64,000 bases of DNA, from assembly GCA_032690845.1 (NCBI GenBank), contig CM064434.1, forward strand, positions 31,898,413 to 31,962,412, given 5' to 3'. How positions within the stretch are numbered: the stretch's first letter is position 1; each line of letters opens with the position of its first letter. The position numbers and the translations under genes are program-made. This DNA is from Eleusine coracana subsp. coracana (Eukaryota; Streptophyta; Magnoliopsida; Poales; Poaceae). Below the pieces are notes generated by a model. It made no database searches. It worked only from the letters and a program-made list of their open reading frames with translations, and was not told where the DNA came from. This document shows, one piece after another, positions 10,904 to 23,029 of the stretch.

Positions 10904-12223
10904 GAGAACCTTGTAGTGTCGCGGTTTCACATCTCGCACCGTGACACTAAGGATTGATTGTTTGCGGGGAGGTCGAGCTCTCTGATCTTTAAATAACTAG
11001 AGCTCTCTTGGGAGGCAACCCAATGATCGGGGGATTTAGAAGTTGTTTAGTGCTTGTGGGAGGGCAACCCGTTTCATCTAGTTAACTAGTGCTGGCCGGG
11101 GGGCAACCCGGTGTTTTTAATTTGCTTGCTTATAATAAAAACAATCTCCCAAATAAAAGAAATAGAGAAAGTGTGTGCTTAATTTTGGTGTGCTCTTGTG
11201 TTATCTATTTATTTGTGCAAAACTGTGTATATATATATACTGTGAGACTAACAACGCAGGAATAAAACAAAAAAGATCAAAAATAGGAAGGAATAGTGCT
11301 TGCATCGATCAGCGTGCGTTGATCGGCGTGTTATTGCCCAGGTCAGGACAGAATGCTGGCGATGCCCAGAACTGATGGAGTGCTAAGAATCAACCAACAC
11401 AATAATTTTCAGAGATAGAGCTATTCTCAAGGTAATTAAAATCTTTTTGAATTAATCTTTATGTGAAAAATGGTTCCTAAATGACGCACAAAAGGATGAA
11501 GAGCAACATCTAGCAAAGAAGCGATGGGCCGGGAGTAAGAATGGATGTCGCGCTGATCGGCGTGCGTCAGCACTGTTCCACGTAGACACCAGATGGGCCC
11601 CGCTACGTATGTCAATGCTATAGGAATATTGGTAAAAGTGGAAAATTAGGAGAAAGAGATGAACACGAGGCATCAGGATCAGCGCCAGATCAAAAGACGA
11701 GGTGCAAGGGACTTGCGCCGTTCAGTGTTGTACTGCATTGATCGGCGCATGTACCCATGTAGTTCCTAAATGGGCGACAAACATGGCAGGCATTGATTTT
11801 GAAGAACAGGTATGATTACTATGCAGGTGTGCGGTGCAGAGGGGACACGGAAATGCCCAAAAGCTGAAAAAGAGCTGGCGCGTCGATCGGCATGGGCCCG
11901 TGTTGATTGGCGCAGTCAATCAAGACGTCGAGATTCCGTGTTGTTCCCCAATCAACCAACATGATGTACCGGGAAGAGACATCAAGGAGAGGAATCAAGC
12001 GTCAAGTTGTCAGAGAATTCAAAATTTGAATTGTTCTGATCGGCACAACTACGCGCCGTTTAGCGCGCTCTCAAAATTTTGAAATTCCAAGACGGGTCCT
12101 TCTCCTAGAAGTTTCCCACACTATAAAAGGGAGGCCAGGCACCCCCAGTTCAGCACACCATCCCGGTAATATTTCCACCTTCCCCACTACCACGATCTCG
12201 CACAGGTTCCGCATTCCTCGCAG
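10904..12223 (+). other. Non-coding spacer of A: hairpin, repeated GGCAACCC boxes, palindromes
   Basis: Just after the protease stop, an 11-bp stem (10,915-10,925 with 10,938-10,948, one mismatch) can form, with a 12-base loop. Between 11,010 and 11,125 the box GG(A/G)GGCAACCC occurs three times. Palindromic atcggcg/cgccgat words recur at about 11,307, 11,553, 11,733, 11,882-11,912 and 12,036. No supported reading frame was found. The same order is visible in B, minus strand, at about 31,724-32,600. Confidence 0.6.
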
Positions 12224-13790
12224 ATGGATTGTCTCCGCTCCTCCGTCGGCAAGTTGGGCAAGAGGCTGCACCGGGGAAACAATTCCGGTGGCAGCAGTGA
12301 GTCGAGCAGTCACTCCTCCAGGAGGGGGAGCATCGGTGCTCGCGATGACATGTCGGTGCGTGATGCATCCACTGGCTCGGCGGCAAAGATCCGCGCCCGC
12401 CACTCTGTCTCTGGCGCGCCCCTTCCAACGGGGCGTACTACGAGGAGCCAAACGGCGACAAGCCATGGGGTTCCCACATCACCACCACCACCGGCATTCA
12501 TGCCACGCCCGGTGGAGGAGGGCTTCACCCTCCATAGCGCGGAGGAACAGTAGCACTACAATGCGGTGAGGGGAAGGTTCGTCCCCAACTTCGACTTGGA
12601 CGAGACCTTCCTCACCACGATCGGCATGTGGGAGGACATAAGGAGGATTCTCAACAATCTCGGTTGGGCCAACTTCCACCTCCTCCCCATGGACTACAAC
12701 CTCGACATCATCACTGAGGTTGCCTCTGCGATGAGGCTTGGCACCATCAAAGACGGCAATGAGGCCGTCAACTTTCGCGTCCGCGATATCAGCTATACTG
12801 AGACCATGGAGGCGGCGGCTCAAGCCTTCGGCTTTGACGCCGACATCGACGTCACCGACATCTTGGGACATGGGGAGTTGGACTCCTTTTGGAGGCGGCT
12901 CTTGCTCATGGAAGAGATGAAGCGCGGCAACATCTGCAACCCGACCATTCAAGTCTTTCATCGGTGGTTGGCGGCGCGCACAACCGACAAGGTCGACTCC
13001 AGCAACATCACCGATGCGGACTTGCGGTGGCTCTACAATGCCATCATGAGTCCATCGCATTGCAACCCTATGTCGGTGATGGTGCGGGGTTAGATCGACA
13101 AGAGGGGAAAGGAGAGCAAGAAGTTGGCCTTCGGGGACTATCTTCAACGCCTAGCAGCCCTCGTCTGTGAAGGCGACAGACCAGGAGGGCGGCGACGACA
13201 AGTGGGAGTACGCAACGAAGATCGGCGAGAATATAACTCGTGGCAATGTTGTCATGGGAAGTGTTCTCGCCGGCTTCCATGTCGGCGGCACCAACATCAG
13301 CCTCCCGTGTGCGGAGCTAGGAGTTTTCCTCCACCACAAGTTGGAGGGAGGAAATTGGCTTGAGGAAGGTCTCCTGGAGGGGGGCCGAGCTCTCAAGGAC
13401 CACCGTGGGCGGGTTCAACAACTGACGACATTTACAGCAGCCGGCAGCGAGTGGGACTCCTGGAATTCACGCTAGGACCCTCAGTAGTACCAGACGGGGT
13501 GGGGCGATGCAGCGGGTGGTTTACAGCCCTCTGCTCTGGTTGGCGCAGGCGACGCGCCAGTCGGCGCAGCCTACTTCAGCGCAGGTATTGACTACAGGTA
13601 CCAAGGACGTGAACCTGTGGTGCCTCTTGTGCCCGGTGTAGATTTGTTCGTGCCCATGCAGGGGTACATCAACAACAACATGCACTGCATCAAGCGCGTG
13701 GAGGATGCCTTGTCCCAAATGAGGAACAGCCATGAGGCGATGGGGGAGGAGTTCGAGCGACTCAAGGCACGAGTGCCTAGAAGTTGGCAC
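12224..13790 (+). pseudogene. ATHILA ORF-1-like gene of element A
   Basis: The frame starts MDCLRSSVGKLGKR and has a serine-rich N-terminus, a proline patch and then a conserved body: FVPNFDLDE, MDYNLDII, FRVRDISY, AAAQAFGFD, ELDSFWRRL, NPTIQVFHRWLAAR and LRWLYNAI. The pattern of 'AFGF', 'FW', 'NP..FHR.LA' and 'LWYNAI'-type blocks recalls the ATHILA ORF-1 family, whose role is unknown; the tail (RVEDALSQMRNSHEAMGEEFERLK) looks helical. It is damaged by TAG at 12,551-12,553 and at 13,091-13,093 and by a one-base shift near 13,190. Its counterpart in B is at 29,070-30,560. Its presence in an element without RT suggests the protein mattered to the family. GC content is much higher than in neighbouring parts of A. 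Confidence 0.65.
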
Positions 13791-15423
13791 ATGTATCGGT
13801 TTCCCCGTTTGCGTTTTTCTTGTTTTCTTGCTATCTTTTTCTTTATTTGCTTATGTGTGTGTGTGAGCGGGTTGGGAAACCATGTATTGTGTGTGTTTAC
13901 TTGCATGCAAGTGTGCTAGTAGTAGCTAGTAGTAAGTTAATTTTTATGCAAGTGTGCTAGTAGTAGTTAGTAGTAATTTTATTTCTACGCAAGTGTGTGC
14001 AAAAATCATCACCATGTATTCGAGTCTTGATCTTAATATAATGCTGGCGGTTATGCTCTTTTAGAGAATTGAATTATCTATTCTTTTTTGAAAAGTACCG
14101 ATGAAGATCAAATAATGTTGAGCATTGAATAAAAACTTCGAACTTACACTTAATGATCATTCGGTAAATCTGTCTTATGTGGGGCAATTTTGAGTACCCA
14201 TGTGCTTCATTTGTATTGTCCAATTTATGATGATAACTTAGTACCAATCTTTTAATCAATAAATTTTCATGTTGTGAACTTTTGGAATTTATTCATGTCA
14301 GGATCCTTACCTACCAATGCCATAGTTTGAGCAATTCTCATGAACCTTTGATAAGTACATGAACATTAAATTGATGATTGAGTTCAGTTAGGATTTAATT
14401 CTTTTTGGTATGAACTTTACTAAGATGGCAAATCTTTGTGTATCTTTTTCTAGCCTTGAATTACTCATGCAAAAATTCAATTCCGCTGAGTATCCTACCA
14501 TAAATCAAAAATATCTTGTTGAGTATCATTCCTTGACCACACATTCAATTCCGCTGAGTATCCTACACATTATTTAATTCTTGAATAATTGTAGAAGCCA
14601 GACGAATCAAACACCAATGAAGGTTGGTGATTCAGGTTAAGAACCGATCGGCGCACCCTGCGCCAAGCACCGCAGCAGAGAGCAAAATAAAAAAAAAGGG
14701 GGGAGAAATAAAAAAACAGAAGAAGATAAAGATAAAAGTGGGAAGCTTTGTTGTTTGCTATGGGACTAGAAAAATTTGAAGTGTGGGGGGGATGGTATAT
14801 GACATGCTTACTATCAAAATTTATTCTAATATAGCCATGAATCATTCCAACCATGTGCAATCTGATAATGGGAGTTCTTTTTCTTCCAAGATCAAATTTT
14901 TGCTATGCGCATGTCCACATATCCAAAGTGTCAGTCCTTTCTTAAATTTTTCTTTCTTAATGGCCATCTTGATAAAGTTCTATAATTCCTACAAGAATAA
15001 TCTCCTAGATTTACAATATATTGATGATTTATGTTTGCAATCCTTGAATTACCTCACCTAGCTACTCATATAAGCCTTACACCAATATTATTTGATCATT
15101 ATGATGTAGAATATAGGTTGAGTGATTTGAAAGATGAGTTGTTGCCATGGATTATTTGGAAGATAGGTTCTTATTGTTCACAACAATCTTTTGGGTGATT
15201 TACATGAGTGGAAAAGTTATAATTCATGAGTTTGACATGATTTATTGCTTTAGGGAGAAACTTTAAACTTTATGCCCATATTTGAACTATTTTGCTGAAT
15301 GCCAATATGAAATACACCACAATAGAACAATGCTCAACATTTGCTGATTTGAGATATCTTTTATGAATAGAAAGATTATGTTCTTTGATTTTTCTTTTAC
15401 TTTACTCGGGACGAGCAAAGCTT
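13791..15423 (+). other. 3' untranslated region of element A
   Basis: AT-rich and without a supported frame. It has two near-identical tgcaagtgtgctagtagtag repeats at 13,904-13,970, two 'attcaattccgctgagtatcctac' copies near 14,477 and 14,545, a palindrome remnant at 14,641-14,660 and a purine tract at about 14,690-14,710. Confidence 0.55.
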
Positions 15424-15438
15424 TAAGTGTGGGGGAAC
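15424..15438 (+). other. Polypurine tract of element A
   Basis: taagtgtgggggaac lies directly upstream of the 3' LTR. The preceding 'gggacgagcaaagc' is a common neighbour of the tract in grass Athila/Tat-type elements. Confidence 0.7.
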
Positions 15439-16966
15439 TGTTGGCACTCCCCAAGCGCCCCTTCTATATGTGAATATTACCCCAATTAGAGCATAATTGA
15501 TACTAATTTAGGCCATTTACCTACGATATTGCCTATATATTTGTATATGCGTTGTTTTAGAGTTTTATTGCAGAAATAGGTAAAATTGGCGACTAAAGTC
15601 ATGCTGGAGAGGACAGGAATGCAGAACCGATGAAAAGCACTAAAGAAGCCCAGTGCGGCGATCGGCGCAGTCCATGAGCCGGTTGGCACAAGGGTGTTTT
15701 GGCCCACAGAAGTGATCGAGGCCCATTCCACATGTTTTTGGAAGTTTATCTTCGCAAGACACTTGAAGATATTTACCTAGAAGATTTATAGAACTTCAAG
15801 ATCCTCACTTGCAGTACAAGACTTTATCTCGAAGGAAAAGGCCCACATGGCAGCTATGGAAGGCAGAAGAACCGACTCGGAAGAGAAACCCGAGAAGACA
15901 TTGCTTGCGCCGATCGGCGTAATCCTGCGCCGATCAGCGCAACTGCCTTATTTGCTAGAAACTGAGTCCTCTATGAGTAGAACCTCTATAAATACTTGTA
16001 AACCCTTGTCTCAGTAGAGAGAAAGGCAGAGGTGACAGAGGAACAGATCCATGAGTTAAAGCCACTGGGGCTTGCCCCGTTATAATAGATCTCTAGTTGA
16101 GTTTCAAGAACCATTGGTGTTAAGAGTTGATCTGTCAAGTTAGGCCATCTCGACGGGTATGAATCCTACTCTATGTATCTCAAGGATGATTGAATATGTT
16201 GATGATGGTTTTGGTGATTTATCTATCTTGATTCTATAATCATGCATGTCCTTATTCCAATTGCTTGGTTCTAGGCTAAGTAAGTAGATATTATCTTGAT
16301 CAAGGTGATTAGGATAGTATTCAGACATTGTATTGATTATGGCTGCTTGATGATGCTAGTAGTGTGGTTTAGCGGTGACAGCCCTAAGCCTGTGCAACAC
16401 TATTGGATAGTTGAGTAGGGTAAGATACTCGCGTGATTAAGGGTTTCCTCTCGGTAACGATAAATCGGGAGCCGCTCGGAAAGCAGGGTGATCTTACTCA
16501 TCATAGGTTTTCACTGATCCATGTAATTATCCATTATGATGCTATTCGATTAGACTTTCTGGTTACGATCTCACTAGTAGATACTTGGCTACTCACTTGA
16601 CAGCTTAGGCTTACAAGGTATCTGGCGCACGTTGGCTTAGATCCACCAGTATGCCGATTGGTTTAACATATGCACCGATTGACGTGACAAAAGATTCATC
16701 ATTGTGCCGATCGGCTCAACACCTACGCCGATCGACGCAACGATAGATTTTCTGGCTGGCGCACCTTTGTGCTGGCCAGTCTCCCCTCATGGAACCTAAA
16801 CTCAACAGTACTTTTGATTAGATCTTTTACTTTTAACTTTGTTTAATTATACCTAAGGTCCCAATGGATTCGATAAACCTTGGAATACTCAATTCAAGGG
16901 AAAAAGTGTTACAATCGTACATCGTCCTCTTGCGGCATATAAGTGGGTGCGTAGTTACGACCAACA
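15439..16966 (+). repeat. 3' LTR of element A
   Basis: 1,528 bp, TGTTGGCACTCC...GACCAACA, matching 6,874-8,403 throughout with scattered substitutions. It carries the TATA box at 15,987-15,994 and palindromes near 15,655, 15,908, 15,927, 16,703 and 16,724. Confidence 0.85.
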
Positions 16967-17590
16967 TGCTTGCAACAGGAGCAAAGTTTTCCCCATAGTC
17001 TAAGCCCTCCACTTGACTGAAACCCTAAGCAACAAGCCTAGCCTTTTTTCTAACAACCTCACCATCTTCCCCATGCTTGTTTTTAAACACCCATTTGGTT
17101 CCTATGACATTGACAACAACAAGAGGCTCTACTAGGGTCCATACTTTGTTTCTCTCAAAGTTCTCCAACTCCTCATACATGACATTAACCCAATGTTCGT
17201 CAGATAGTGGGTGTCCAACATCCCGGGGTTCAAAGGTTGCAACAAAGAGAGAATTGGTAAAGCAAGCGAGATGTGTAGACCTTGACTTTATTGTCCTCAC
17301 ATAGAGATTACCGATCATTTGTTGAGGTGGATGTTGATGCTGAATGTGGCTGGGGGCCTCTCTCTCAGAGTGTACCTCCCCCTCAACCACAATTGGAGCT
17401 CGCTCGACAGACACTGGAGTCGATGTAGAAGCTTCTGGACCCTCTGCTGGAGTAGTGGTACCAGTAGGATCAAGCTCAGATGAGAGATGAAGTGACTCAT
17501 CATCATCATCATCCAAGCCCTGTAGGTCCTCTTCTACAAAGATGCTTTCCTTCAGCTCCTTATCACCCGCAGACTCAATCACATTCCTTG
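16967..17590 (-). pseudogene. pol: RT N-terminal half of element E
   Basis: The minus-strand frame runs from an acidic linker (DLQGLDDDDDE) through NVMYEELENFERNKVWTLVEP and IGTKWVFKNKHGEDG to RKKARLVA, a stop, then GFSQVEGLDYGENFAPVAS, where insertion A cuts it. These are the standard N-terminal words of copia RT. The polypeptide continued at 6,873. A TAG replaces the codon after RLVA, and several indels are present. Confidence 0.8.
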
Positions 17591-17599
17591 CATAAGAGT

Positions 17600-18420
17600 T
17601 TGATTCATCAAAGGTTATATCACAGAATTATATAATGGTGTAGTCTCCAAATTCAAAACTCTATAGGAATGACCATGAAGAGAGTAACCAAGAAAGATGC
17701 CATCGGAAGATCTCAACTCAAACTTATCAAGATTGCCACGCTTGAGAATAAGGCACTTGCAACAAAAGGCAGGAAAATGAGAAACCGAGGGTTTTCTCCC
17801 AAAATGCAGCTCATAAGAAGTCACATTAAGAATTGAGCGCAAGAAAATCCGATTAGAAACATAGCAAGCAGTGCTAATGGCCTCAGCCCATAACCGCCTC
17901 GGAGTCCTATGCTCATCGAGCATCGTCCGGGCTATCTACACCAAGGTTCTGTTCTTTCTTTCGACCACACCATTCTACTTAGAAAGACAATGTGCTAAAA
18001 ACTGATGCTCAATATCATGCTCAAGACAGAAAGCATCAAAAGAGGAGTTTTTGAACTCGGTGCCATTATCACTGCGTATTGCTCGTAGTGCACCAGGGAG
18101 TTCCGTGAACAACCTCAAAGCTAAGCTCCAAAAGTGATGAAACACTTCATCCTTGCTCTCAAGAAAGTAAACCCAAGAGTAGCGAGAGTAGTCGTCAACA
18201 ATCACAAGAACATACCACTTTCCACCCGCCGAACGAACCCGAGAAGGACCAACAGTTTCCATATGAAGCAACTCTCTAGGGCGTTCAGTCATCACCAAAT
18301 TGATTGGTGGATGAGAAGCAACAATCATTTTCCCATGACAACAAGGAGCACAAACCATATCCGTATCAAATTTGAGCTTAGGCAATTCTTAGATCAAACC
18401 TAGGCCACTCAAGCGACATA
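17600..18420 (-). pseudogene. pol: Integrase of element E
   Basis: Copia-type integrase core on the minus strand: CCHGKMI (zinc-binding end), then a central domain with VIVDDYSRYSWVYFL, RSDNGTEFKN, NGVVERKN and the C-terminal IFLGY box. The usual first catalytic Asp in an HMDLFGP-like word reads HMETVGP, so it has become Glu. The second Asp (RSDNG) and the Glu (VVERKN) are kept. A stop stands just before NGVVERKN (near 17,977). It would join the element DNA to the chromosome; this copy is dead. Confidence 0.8.
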
Positions 18421-18429
18421 ACAAGTCAA

Positions 18430-19657
18430 AGCTCATGTGACCTAGTCTCCTATGCCATTTCTAGAGCTCAGAAGAAGATTGAGCAAACAAGCACTTGTGA
18501 GAATTAGGAGAACCAGCAAAATCAGCCTGAAAAACTTTCCTAATGCTAGAAATCCCACAAACCAAAGAGTCATTCGAATCAAGAACACAAGAAGAATTTT
18601 TCTTAAAGCGCACTTCCAAACCAACATCAAGCAGCTGAGAAACAGAGAGGAGATTGCACTTGAGATGCTCAACCAAACCAACATCCTTGAGAATGATTTT
18701 TTTAATTTACCTTTACCATGCCTCTTGCCTTCACTCTCCCTCTTTTGTCGTCTCCAAAGTTCACATACTCCCGCCATTTCAGGGGAGTGAGGCTGGAGAA
18801 CCACTATGCATCTTTGGTCATGTGGCGCGAACACCCGGAGTCCATCAACCATTAGTTCTCCAAGCCACCACCTGCTGCCTACAAAGAACGAGAAGGAAAA
18901 GTCGATGGCTCAGTGCTGGGGTTAGTCAAAAAGCATTTGGGAATCCAACACTTAACCATACGACCGGTAGTAGTCACCACAGTTCTTTGCACATTATCAT
19001 TCGAATGCATGGGACGAGAACCACGATGGGGAAAGCGTGGCCAGTCAAAGCGTCTCGACTCGAACCTTGGGCTGTGAGGATAGAAATCATCTATGTGAAA
19101 ACCAAATCCACGCGAGTGACGCTCACCACGATAAGGAAAACATGGGGCGCCAAAGCGCTGCTGCGCAAAGCCTCTGTTTTGTGAATCAAAGCCATATGAG
19201 GGATGACCCTGTCCATAATAGGCACGAGAAAAAGAGTGAGACTGAAAGTCAACAAAATCATCATAAAAAGCATCCCAAGTCAATTTAGCTTGCTTCCTCT
19301 CAATCCTCTTACGCCTATAACAGAATTCATCCAAGTGGCCCTTGCGACCACAAAACATGCAAATGTAGACACCCTTAGAATTAGGCTTGGTTTGCATGGC
19401 AGGCTTGGATTTTGGCTTGTCTGTTTGCTTTGGATTGAAGGAGGGTTTTGGATTGGGTGGATAGTATGTGTCAGTGGGTTTTATGGTGTTTTCCTCATCC
19501 TTGAAGCTGGAGCTAGGTACAAACTTACCCACATTGTCACTCTCCTTGTCACACCTCTCAAGTCCCAAGCCCATGTTATAGGTTGACCTACAAGAACTCT
19601 TCTTCACTCTTGCAAAATCACCCTCAATCTTTTCCTCACTCACTAGGGTTCTTTGGA
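18430..19657 (-). pseudogene. gag: Gag C-terminus and protease remnant of element E
   Basis: From 19,643 leftwards, the minus-strand frame reads EEKIEGDFARVKKSSCRSTYNMG, a proline- and lysine-rich linker, and a CX2CX4HX4C knuckle (C-MF-C-GRKG-H-LDEF-C). An aromatic/arginine-rich tail follows, with repeated RGFG and RFDWPRFP words. The protease and GAG-pre-integrase parts downstream (about 18,880-18,440) are only faintly readable through stops. The N-terminal Gag is at 23,642-25,352; insertion G separates the two halves. Confidence 0.7.
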
Positions 19658-19662
19658 GCCTA

Positions 19663-22600
19663 TGTCACAATCTGTATGCGTGCCTAGGAACAAGTTTTCA
19701 CGCACACAGGACAATTATTATGATAAAAGAACAATATCTTTATTAAAATGATAATATTATTACAACAGTGACCCGTAGGTCAAAAAGAAAAGATTACATT
19801 GCAGTGGAATAAACTAAGTGTTAGCGTCCTTCAGCTCCCACAGAAAGTCGACCGGAAGACCGCATGCCTAGACTCCTTCCTCGTCTTCATAGTTGTACCT
19901 TCCTTCTCCTGTAGCTGAGCAATAATGTGGGATATAGCATGGGTGAGTACATGTCGTACTCAGCAAGTGGGGGAAAAGATGACATTGGGCTATAGACAAG
20001 GAAGGCTTAATGGGGTTATTTGCATGAGTTTTTAATTCCCTAAGCATCCAAATTACCTGGTGGGGTCATCCCAACCCTCAATCCATAGGGTACTATCCAA
20101 GCAAGTCCAAACCATCCAACCATTCCCAACCATTCCAATCAACCAACCCATAATCAACTAATCTTGTGAGGATTCCAGACCGCTCGTGACCGTGAGCACG
20201 ACTATCATGATTGTTTGATACTCTGTAGAGTTTGTACCACTTACCCACAAGTCGTGATTTCGTCCCCTGTTGCCAGGTGGACTAGAGTCCCCATGTTGCC
20301 ATGCCGGCCAAGCACTAGCACACTTCCTTTGGTGTGCGGCCAGGAGATCACTACGAGGCTTTTCCAAAGGTTCTCCCAGTACATGCTAGCCACTAAGGTT
20401 CCACTCCCGTCCATAAGTGATAGCCCCTCAACAAGAAGATCATCACCCCAGGAGCCCCCTCTTGAGCCATTCGGATACAAGGACAGTCCTCTTGACTTCC
20501 ATTCCCCGCTCCACCAATATGCTGCACTGACACTAGGAGAACTCCTAATTAATCAGCCAAGCTATTCCATAGCAGCCTTGTGATGGCACTGTTGTCCTGG
20601 GTTACCTTTCCAAGAACCGGTTCCTAGGATCTACAACAAGCCTACCCACCAACCATGTGCCCACGGCACCACATCCATTCCATCCGGCTTGCATAGATCC
20701 CTAAGTCCATGTTGCTAACATAAATTATCATTCCACCCATGAAGTGACCTAGTTCATTAATCAATATTTATATCAAGCCAACCTCCCATAAGCAACCTAA
20801 GCATTATCTACCCACAACCAACCAACTAGTTCAATGCGACAAGGAAAAGGGATAAAACAATACTAGGAAAACCCTAACAATAGGTTCCCAATCAATTGAC
20901 ACAAGCATACAATTCTATAATAAACATTATAATAGGTACAAGATGCATCATGGACACTTGTCGTACATGATGTTGTTGTTCTATGACTACCGATTGTCTG
21001 ACTTTATCTTCATGATTCCTTCTCCCGTTTTCAAGCGCACACCTATTCACACACATCAATAACAAACATACATGCTAAGAATAATATGCAACAACAGGTG
21101 CTAATCATGAGATATGAAGCGGGGCAGAAGGAGCTCACCAAGATTTATACAATGGCGGAAAGCCTCGCTACCACGGGTGATGGTACAAGGTGGATCACAA
21201 CATGGCATCAAGTGATGATGTCGGCATTGATAGTGTCTCAATGATATAGTAGTGGCATCCTATAGAATACAGAATGGTGAGTTTTGGTGGAGCAGTTTGT
21301 CATAGACTGAGTCAAACGAATGCAATGGCAAAACAATTACAATTGTTGCAGAAATTTCTGGCATGACAGAACAGACATCCATGCAAGGGCAAGCGCGTTC
21401 CCGGAGATTTGCTGCAGGAATCAAGGAAGGAGTTTAACAATCATATGGAAATATATCAGGAACGTGATCTGGACAAGATGAATGTGATGGAATGCAAACT
21501 GGAAATCAGATCAAGGGGCCGAATCAAGATGAACCTGCACAGCGGCAGTTGACACGCCATTCACGTTCCTGGAAGAATAGGATATGATCTTGATGAATCC
21601 TCTGATGGACATGTAAAGGACTTGTGGGAACACACTCTGGTATGATGCCTTCTTCCGAAAGATCAAAAGTTGGCTTAGAATCATTGGGGGAATTCCAGTC
21701 GTGCGCCTAAACACGGCGAAAACATAAATCAGTGTCCCTGTGAAGACATCATAAAAAACACATGTGCGTTCCCAACTATAGGGTACTAGTCTAAAGAAAA
21801 TAATTGAACATTAACATTTGCAGGTGTCGAGAACATGGCTGGGATAAGGTTATTGCATGAGTAATTCAACTGAATGAGAGATCGAGTGGCTAGATTGTGA
21901 TGAGGTCGTGCAGCTGCAGGTCAAGTGCCAAAGGCGTTCCTGGAGGAATCGGGACAGATCTTAGCATATGCTTTGGTCAAGACGATCACGACTTCCTGAA
22001 ATACATTGCGGATATGAATATGTATCAAGCACTCATCAGAATTGGGAGAAATAGAAAGGGAATTACCGATGTACGTGCTAGATGCGCCCAGAACAGAGAG
22101 TAGTGTCGATTGCAAACGCCATCCTGCTCGCATCACTCCTCCAATTGGGTTGAATTTTGGATATGTTGTAGAGGACATAGTTCACTACTCTCTGTAGAAA
22201 TTTGGGCGCATTTCGTCGGGTAGATCATTGGGAACGTGGATGGAAATTAGAGGCATCATGGCTGGACAGGAAGATAGCAAGAGATGAACTCGACCCTAAT
22301 GGTTGGGAATGAAGGTGAAGGGGGCAAGGGAGCTCGTGAGCCAGGCCAAGGGGCGTCCAGGGGTAACTTTAGAGGCCTAGGATAGGGAGAGGAAATGGTA
22401 GGGAAGGGAGGGGAGGGGCCAAGAGGCACACAAAACTGCCAGCCATGAATGGTGGTCATCATGTTGATCGTTTCATCTCCTTTTTGGTGGGGTTGACATA
22501 TGAGTTATTGGGCAACGAAAATACCTTACTAAGTGGCATGTTGATGTTTTATTGAACACTAGCATGATCCTAGTTTGCTGCATGGCCCATAGGACAAAAT

Positions 22601-23029
22601 GGAAGCATCGAGAGGAAGTGAAGAAACATGATGTTGTCGAGTTGGACATTCTGTGTAGTTGGAATACTAGCATAGTCTAGATTTTGTTGGACTTGGTATG
22701 AGAAAGATCAAGAAGAAGAGAACACTCGTAGGCTCACAAGGATGGATTAATGAACTCGTTTTCATGGTGTGCAGTTATAGTGGGACAAACTGTTAGACAA
22801 GGTTTTGATTTGGCTATTGACCGCATTAGATAAGTTAATGCTTGGTGGGAAGAGATATTAAGCAAAGCTAGGAAAAGAAAGGATGTGAGAAAAAATAATA
22901 ATGACACTCAGTGTTTTCAAGGGAAAAAAGGGATGTGTGGAAGGATTCAAGTGAGAATATTATGAGAATTATGCCTTCTGAGTGTCAGAAAGGCTCACAA
23001 CCTGAATTTGGAAAATGCGGGGTGTGACA
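19663..23029 (-). repeat. 3' LTR of element G (3.37 kb)
   Basis: On the minus strand it starts TGTCACACCCCGCATTTTCC directly after the purine tract and ends ...GATTGTGACA. It contains no supported reading frame. Nothing else was recognised in this long non-coding stretch. Confidence 0.65.

Larger units (their letters stand above)
6874..16966 (+). mobile_element. Element A: non-autonomous Athila-like gypsy retrotransposon
   Basis: Two LTRs of about 1.53 kb (6,874-8,403 and 15,439-16,966) with TGTT...CCAACA ends enclose an Asp-tRNA-type primer site, gag, a retropepsin, an ATHILA ORF-1-like gene and a polypurine tract. RT, RNase H and integrase are absent, so movement would need enzymes from a partner element. 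A sits in the RT gene of element E: the frame of E breaks after FAPVAS at 16,967 and resumes with EAIRILL at 6,873. The flanks read ctatg on the left and acatg/tgctt on the right, so the TSD is imperfect. Its non-coding parts are studded with GCGCCGATCGGCGC-type palindromes. Confidence 0.85.

Noticed and set aside
12479..13147. 222-codon open frame on the minus strand opposite the ORF-1-like gene of A; a 222-codon counterpart exists opposite that of B (29,643-30,311).
   Set aside because: It mirrors a GC-rich coding region, and its equal length in B follows from shared sequence. It has no domain, and its codons follow the sense strand. A shadow frame.
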